In this document: positions 59,290-64,000 of the stretch, piece by piece | Numbering within the stretch: position 1 is the first letter of the stretch | How the letters are laid out: each line of letters begins with the position of its first letter | NCBI GenBank assembly: GCA_945910005.1 | Contig: OX246743.1 | Span: 3,050,122 to 3,114,121, forward strand | Length of the DNA stretch: 64,000 bases | Source: Isoperla grammatica | Lineage: Eukaryota; Arthropoda; Insecta; Plecoptera; Perlodidae | Reading direction: 5' to 3' | Made by a program: the position numbers and the translations under genes | Notes under the pieces: model-generated | What the model saw: the letters and a program-made list of their open reading frames with translations, nothing else | Databases searched by the model: none | Told to the model about the DNA's origin: nothing

Positions 59290-60724
59290 TTTGCCGCAGT
59301 TGCTCCAAGCTGTACCTTCATCTGCTGTGTCGGTCAAACAGGGCGCTGCTTTATGACGTGGCGGCCTAGAGCCACGTGACATGAGCTCCATTTGCCACAG
59401 TTCCTCCAAGCTGTACCTTACCCTGCTGTGTCGGTCAAACAGGGCGCTGCTTTATGACGTGGCGGCCTAGAGCCACGTGACATGAGCTCCATTTGCCGCA
59501 CATCGTTCATAAATAAGCGGGGTATCATGACAGTTGCTCCAAGCTGTGTCGGTCAAACAGGGCACTGCTTTATGACGTGGCGGCCTAGAGCCACGTGACA
59601 TGAGCTCCATTTGCCGCAGTTCCTCCAAGCTGTACCTTCCCCTGCTGTGTCGGTCAAACAGGGCGCTGCTTTATGACGTGGTGGCCTAGAGCCACGTGAC
59701 ATGAGCTCCATTTGCCACAGTTCCTCCAAGCTGTACCTTACCCTGCTGTGTCGGTCAAACAGGGCGCAGCTTTATGACGTGGCGGCCAAGAGTCACGTGA
59801 CATGAGCTCCATTTGCCGCAGTTCCTCCAAGCTGTACCTTCCCCTGCTGTGTCGGTCAAACAGGGCGCTGCTTTATGACGTGGCGGCCTAGAGTCACGTG
59901 ACATGAGCTCCATTTGCCGCACATCGTTCATAAATAAGCGGGGTATCATGACAGTTGCTCCAAGCTGTGTCGGTCAAACAGGGCGCTGCTTTATGACGTG
60001 GCGGCCTAGAGTCACGTGACATGAGCTCCATTTGCAGCACATCGTTCATAAATAAGCTAGGTATCATGACAGTTGCTCCAAGCTGTGTCGGTCAAACAGG
60101 GCGCTGCTTTATGACGTGGCGGCCTAGAGCCACGTGACATGAGCTCCATTTGCCGCACATCGTTCATAAATAAGCGGGGTATCATGACAGTTGCTCCAAG
60201 CTGTGCTGTGTCGGTCAAACAGGGCGCTGCTTTATGACGTGGCGGCCTAGAGCCACGTGACATGAGCTCCATTTGCCGCACATCGTTCATAAATAAGCGG
60301 GGTATCATGACAGTTGCTCCAAGCCGTGTCGGTCAAACAGGGCGCTGCTTTATGACGTGGCGGCCTAGAGTCACGTGACATGAGCTCCATTTGCCGCACA
60401 TCGTTCATAAATAAGCGGGGTATCATGACAGTTGCTCCAAGCTGTGTCGGTCAAACAGGGCGCTGCTTTATGACGTGGCGGCCTAGAGCCACGTGACATG
60501 AGCTTTATTTGCCGCACATCGTTCATAAATAAGCCGGGTATCATGACAGTTGCTCCAAGCCGTGTCGGTCAAACAGGGCGCTGCTTTATGACGTGGCGGC
60601 CTAGAGTCACGTGACATGAGCTCCATTTGCCGCACATCGTTCATAAATAAGCGGGGTATCATGACAGTTGCTCCAAGCTGTGTCGGTCAAACAGGGCGCT
60701 GCTTTATGACGTGGCGGCCTAGAT
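59290..60724. repeat. 101-119-bp tandem array, 13 copies of two unit types
   Basis: GGTCAAACAGGGC occurs 13 times from 59331 to 60684. Every unit has CTTTATGACGTGGCGGCC and CACGTGACATGAGCTC. A short type contains CTGTACCTT...CCTGCTGTG; a long type instead contains CATCGTTCATAAATAAGC and GGTATCATGACAG. The left half mixes types and the right half is long type only. Each unit carries an E-box CACGTG (overlapping GTCACGTGAC in some) and a TGACGTGG. Confidence 0.95.
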
Positions 60725-61452
60725 CGAGTATTGCTCAACGGGCTGGAACGCTCGCGGAAGGAAACACCCACGCAACAACAATGGCGGGAAAAGAAACTGC
60801 CAAAGTCGTAAACGAAAGCCATAAAGAAACAGACCATTCTTCGTAAGGAACATCGTATCGCATCAGTGCTTTAATAAAAAATATAGACACATTAATTTAT
60901 GAGGGTGTAAAAAGGAGAAGGTGACACTAAAGGCGAAATTGAAAAGGGATCTGGGATGATATTATTGTGGATCACTTGGTGGGTTGTCTACGTTGAATTC
61001 ATGGCCCAGCTACGGTAGTAAATTTTACTTTCGTGTTTATCACGAGCGGTGTTCGTTTTCACGGTGGTATATACGGGATTTTGTTTGACAAGAAAACATT
61101 TTTTATTTTCAATTACTCTTTTACGTATGGGAATAACTCCAATTCCAGGTTATGAAAAAGAGGATATTAAATTCCTTGCTATTTTCAAAGCTGCTTCCGC
61201 AATAATTTGCCGTCGATCTTATCGAGTTGGATGTGAATTGTGAATATTTAATAAAAACTCGATAGCTGGTGAACGCTCACCGAAACACTGATGCGCGGGT
61301 AAATATGATCTGAATGCTTCAGATAATAAAATGTTGACAACGACAATATTGAAAATATGTCTTATTATATTCTGACTGCCGATGCCCCGATAACATTTAA
61401 AGGGAGTCACAACTTCAACGGTAATAGTGACAAAGAGAAGTAGAAAACATCA
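60725..61452. other. No gene seen
   Basis: Unique DNA; short overlapping frames only. Confidence 0.4.
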
Positions 61453-61455
61453 TCA

Positions 61456-61857
61456 GGGTGTGTTCCAACTTGACGTTTTTCGTAGTGGACTAAGCTTAGT
61501 TATACTAATCGAAAGGAAGTGACGTCACAAGCAGACGACCAATGCTTCTAATTTGGCTAGTGGTTAGCGGGTAGTGGGTAGTGGCCCGAAAGTCTACCCT
61601 ATAAACACCGACTAACCTACTTAACCAAGATGGTAGATAGCAGCCATCACAGCTGATACTTTTAGGTTAGGAAATTACCCAACCAGGTATTGAATGTAAG
61701 TGGAAGTACGTATTTTTATTGTATTTATTTCCATTAGATGATGATAACAATAAACTTTGTGTTAGCATACTAGGTGGAGTGTCCAAAGCTGTTAGTGTTT
61801 AGTGTAGCAGGTTAGTGATTAGTAGTTAGCAGTCGAAAATCAAGTTGGAACACACCC
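61456..61857. mobile_element. MITE, 402 bp, PIF/Harbinger-like
   Basis: A perfect 18-bp terminal inverted repeat, GGGTGTGTTCCAACTTGA, stands at both ends. TCA flanks both sides (61453-61455, 61858-61860), a 3-bp target-site duplication typical of PIF/Harbinger. Subterminal TTAGTG/GGTTAG words recur. There is no transposase. A TGACGTCA lies inside at about 61521. Confidence 0.85.
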
Positions 61858-62265
61858 TCAGTATCCGATCGCAACCGTAGGCTATACCTAATCTAACCTA
61901 GTTTAACCTAGCCTATAAGTTGTTGAATGGTCTGTTGTATTGGTTTCTCTTCTCAAGTGATGCATCGACACTAGTCCCAAACCAGCTAGTATCATACCAA
62001 CCTCACATCATTATCTACTGCCACTTTCATTCACGCCTTCAACGACAATAAACACTTTCGTGGCGTTCTTTCACACGTTCTCCGCTTACTAAAGTGCACA
62101 AGTCTCATTAGTCACGCCCGCTATATTAAGACTTTCCAGGTGCCCAACATAGAAGCGTAAATTATCCCTAATGCACAAGTTTCAGTTACATGGAACTAGA
62201 GAAGTATACAATTAAGTTGGTACTATTGGATAAGCATGAGACTAGTTCCGTAGGGGCAACTTTAA

Positions 62266-62724
62266 AGGCCCATCCACATTGAAATTAGCAGTAACAGTAA
62301 CAGTAAAGTTAAGGTTTCAGACACTCCCATTGGGCCATTGGCTAATGAGAACCCAAGGTCATTGCTTACTGCGGCAGTAGCAGTAACACAGAAGTTTGCA
62401 AACGCCATACTTAGCGCCGTACCGAAACTCTGCAGTAAGAATGAACCATGATCAGCGATGTGTATTCAAAATCACGTGATGCAATGGATATTTTGATATT
62501 CACTTATATGTAATGTATTGTATGTATGTAAGTAATTTTGTAACAATACTGAATGTAAAAATAAATGAATACATTTATAAATAAGGTTAGGTTCTTGATT
62601 TACGCAGACAAACTCTGATAGGCGGACGTAGGAAATTAAGTTGTAATGTGGGCGGCCATCGAAAATGTTACGGTACGGTGTTAAGTTACGCTACTGTTAA
62701 TTTTCAATGTGGATGACTGAGCCT
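62266..62724. mobile_element. MITE, 459 bp, probable PIF/Harbinger type
   Basis: The left end AGGCCCATCCACATTGAAA and the inverted right end (AGGCTCAGTCATCCACATTG) form imperfect terminal repeats; the right one has four extra bases. TAA flanks both sides (62263-62265, 62725-62727), a 3-bp duplication. GCAGTAACAGTAAC at the left and GCTACTGTTAA at the right are inverted subterminal relatives. Confidence 0.8.
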
Positions 62725-62727
62725 TAA

Positions 62728-64000
62728 CATGCAGCTGTTATCACACAACGCGGGCTACATTATTGCAATGAATGAACGAGAGAACGTTGTAATATCTGTC
62801 GTAAGTATTCTAGAAGTGTTTGTCGAGTTGCTCGCCCGGTGTGAACCTTAGACGCACTGAGAGCGGATGCATAGATTCACGCTCTAGCTACTCGACTCGA
62901 CTCTCGGACGCTTCACAGAAGAGCTTTCACGTTTCTCGATAATATCGACTTCTCGCACAAAAGTGTTCATTTTTCTTTGTTATCTTCACAGTTGAACTGA
63001 AAAGTCTGGCCGTGATAATGACAACGCTACAGGCGACAGCGGGGTACTAAACGGGAGAGAAAACAGAGCAGAACTTATTGCAGTTGTATTCTATTGTGCT
63101 GTGAGAAATGTATGTGTTCTATTCAATATTCTTATTCTTATTATGTGATGTGATATCTAGATGGAATATATACACAACAAGCATTTAATAAGTAGTTTCA
63201 TTGAAGAAATGCTCAAAATCAATCATGACATAGGTTGGCTATTCACATATTTACAATTTGCATGCAAATGGTGTTTGTGTAAAAGTGATACTGATAAGGT
63301 ACACGCGTTAAGCAATGCATGCAGGTACTAACTTGCAAAGTGGGTAGAAGAAGGAAGTGTTCTACAGTAAATACTTGACGGACACGTTTGAGCTTATGTA
63401 TTTTTCAATTTCTTTGTGAATTTCTTGTTCGTATATCCAACTGCTTATATTACTTTTCCCATTGTTTCACACTTTTCATCTTGCATCATACTCCATCCAC
63501 AGTTGAGCGTTTATCTACAAAATATTTACTTCTGTTGAGGTATTCGTAATCGTATGTGAGTTAGAATGTGTGATACTGATAGTATAGTGTCGTGGCCATT
63601 GGACATTTCCATTAAACAAATGGTAAAAAGTGATGAGTAATCAACCACCCAGTATACACATGTTCAGAGAGAAAGCTGCAACCCCCCACTATGGGGGGGG
63701 GGGAGTCTTCCAACCAGTACGCCCACTACACCCACACCCGCCTGATACACAATATCCGCATGGAACCTTTTAGCACAGACTCACCGCAGCAAAAACTACT
63801 TTGCAATATGACAAATTAAATTCCCCCAGCCCAAATAGTGTCCATAAGCGCACCGCGTATTAACGTGAAAGCCTGAAAGCTCTCCACTCTCTCTGATTCC
63901 CCCATTCGAGCGTATTAGTCCATACCTATGCTCTAATGAGACTAACGGTGCCCCGTGTTAACATGTCTGTGCTGACGTCACGATAGCCTGACAGATGTTG
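62728..64000. other. No gene seen; one G run
   Basis: Unique sequence. An 11-base G run at 63693-63703 can pair with a nearby CCCCCC. A CRE-type TGACGTCA lies near 63974 at the window end. Confidence 0.4.

Overview
This window is eukaryotic, non-coding, repeat-dominated nuclear DNA, most likely from an arthropod. An insect is plausible; the species cannot be fixed from sequence alone. The evidence is an interstitial (CCTAA)n tract, the arthropod telomere-type motif, at about 6.83-6.94 kb, tRNA-derived SINEs, many short inverted-repeat transposons, AT-rich composition and no bacterial gene organisation. I find no protein gene I can defend. Every long open frame is either a tandem array that happens to lack stops, a palindrome giving the same peptide on both strands, or a frame under 200 codons without recognisable domains. 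The window is best read as intergenic DNA or the inside of a very long intron. One 200-base assembly gap (N) lies at 7449-7648.

Layout. 0-7 kb: a nested fold-back repeat, a 146-bp satellite of about 15 copies with a G-tract/C-tract hairpin in each unit, a second fold-back element, and the telomere-like tract framed by a perfect 16-bp inverted repeat. 7-27 kb: mostly unique AT-rich DNA with a TA-flanked 150-bp palindromic MITE, arrays of 25 bp (28 copies), 9 bp, 79 bp (4), 46 bp (20) and 44 bp (12), and SINE copies. 27.6-30.7 kb: a 39-bp minisatellite of about 78 copies, open on both strands over long stretches. 32-36.5 kb: the most unusual section. It holds several fold-back elements, including a 324-bp palindrome with no mismatch seen between arms and a 9-nt spacer. 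Three of them carry the same 34-nt module, which resembles a hammerhead ribozyme core with covarying stems. Several abut (TA)n tracts.

37-42 kb: a SINE, a hAT-like MITE with 8-bp target-site duplication, and a fold-back element interrupted by a LINE 3' fragment. 43.3-47.4 kb: a 152-bp satellite (about 27 copies). 47.8-50.5 kb: a 47-bp satellite (about 57 copies) with visible higher-order duplication. 51-64 kb: another fold-back element, arrays of 80, 60 and 101-119 bp, a 1.3-kb segmental duplication ending in LINE-like (TTGAA)n tails, and two MITEs with 3-bp target-site duplications.

Roughly a quarter of the window is tandem array. Two SINE families recur: family A in five copies and family B in three. 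Nothing suggests genes acting together. The candidate for an unusual biological system is the cluster of fold-back elements with hammerhead-like modules. In the largest palindrome each arm also carries outward CCAAT and TATA boxes upstream of the module, so the palindrome looks like a two-way promoter feeding two ribozyme-like leaders.
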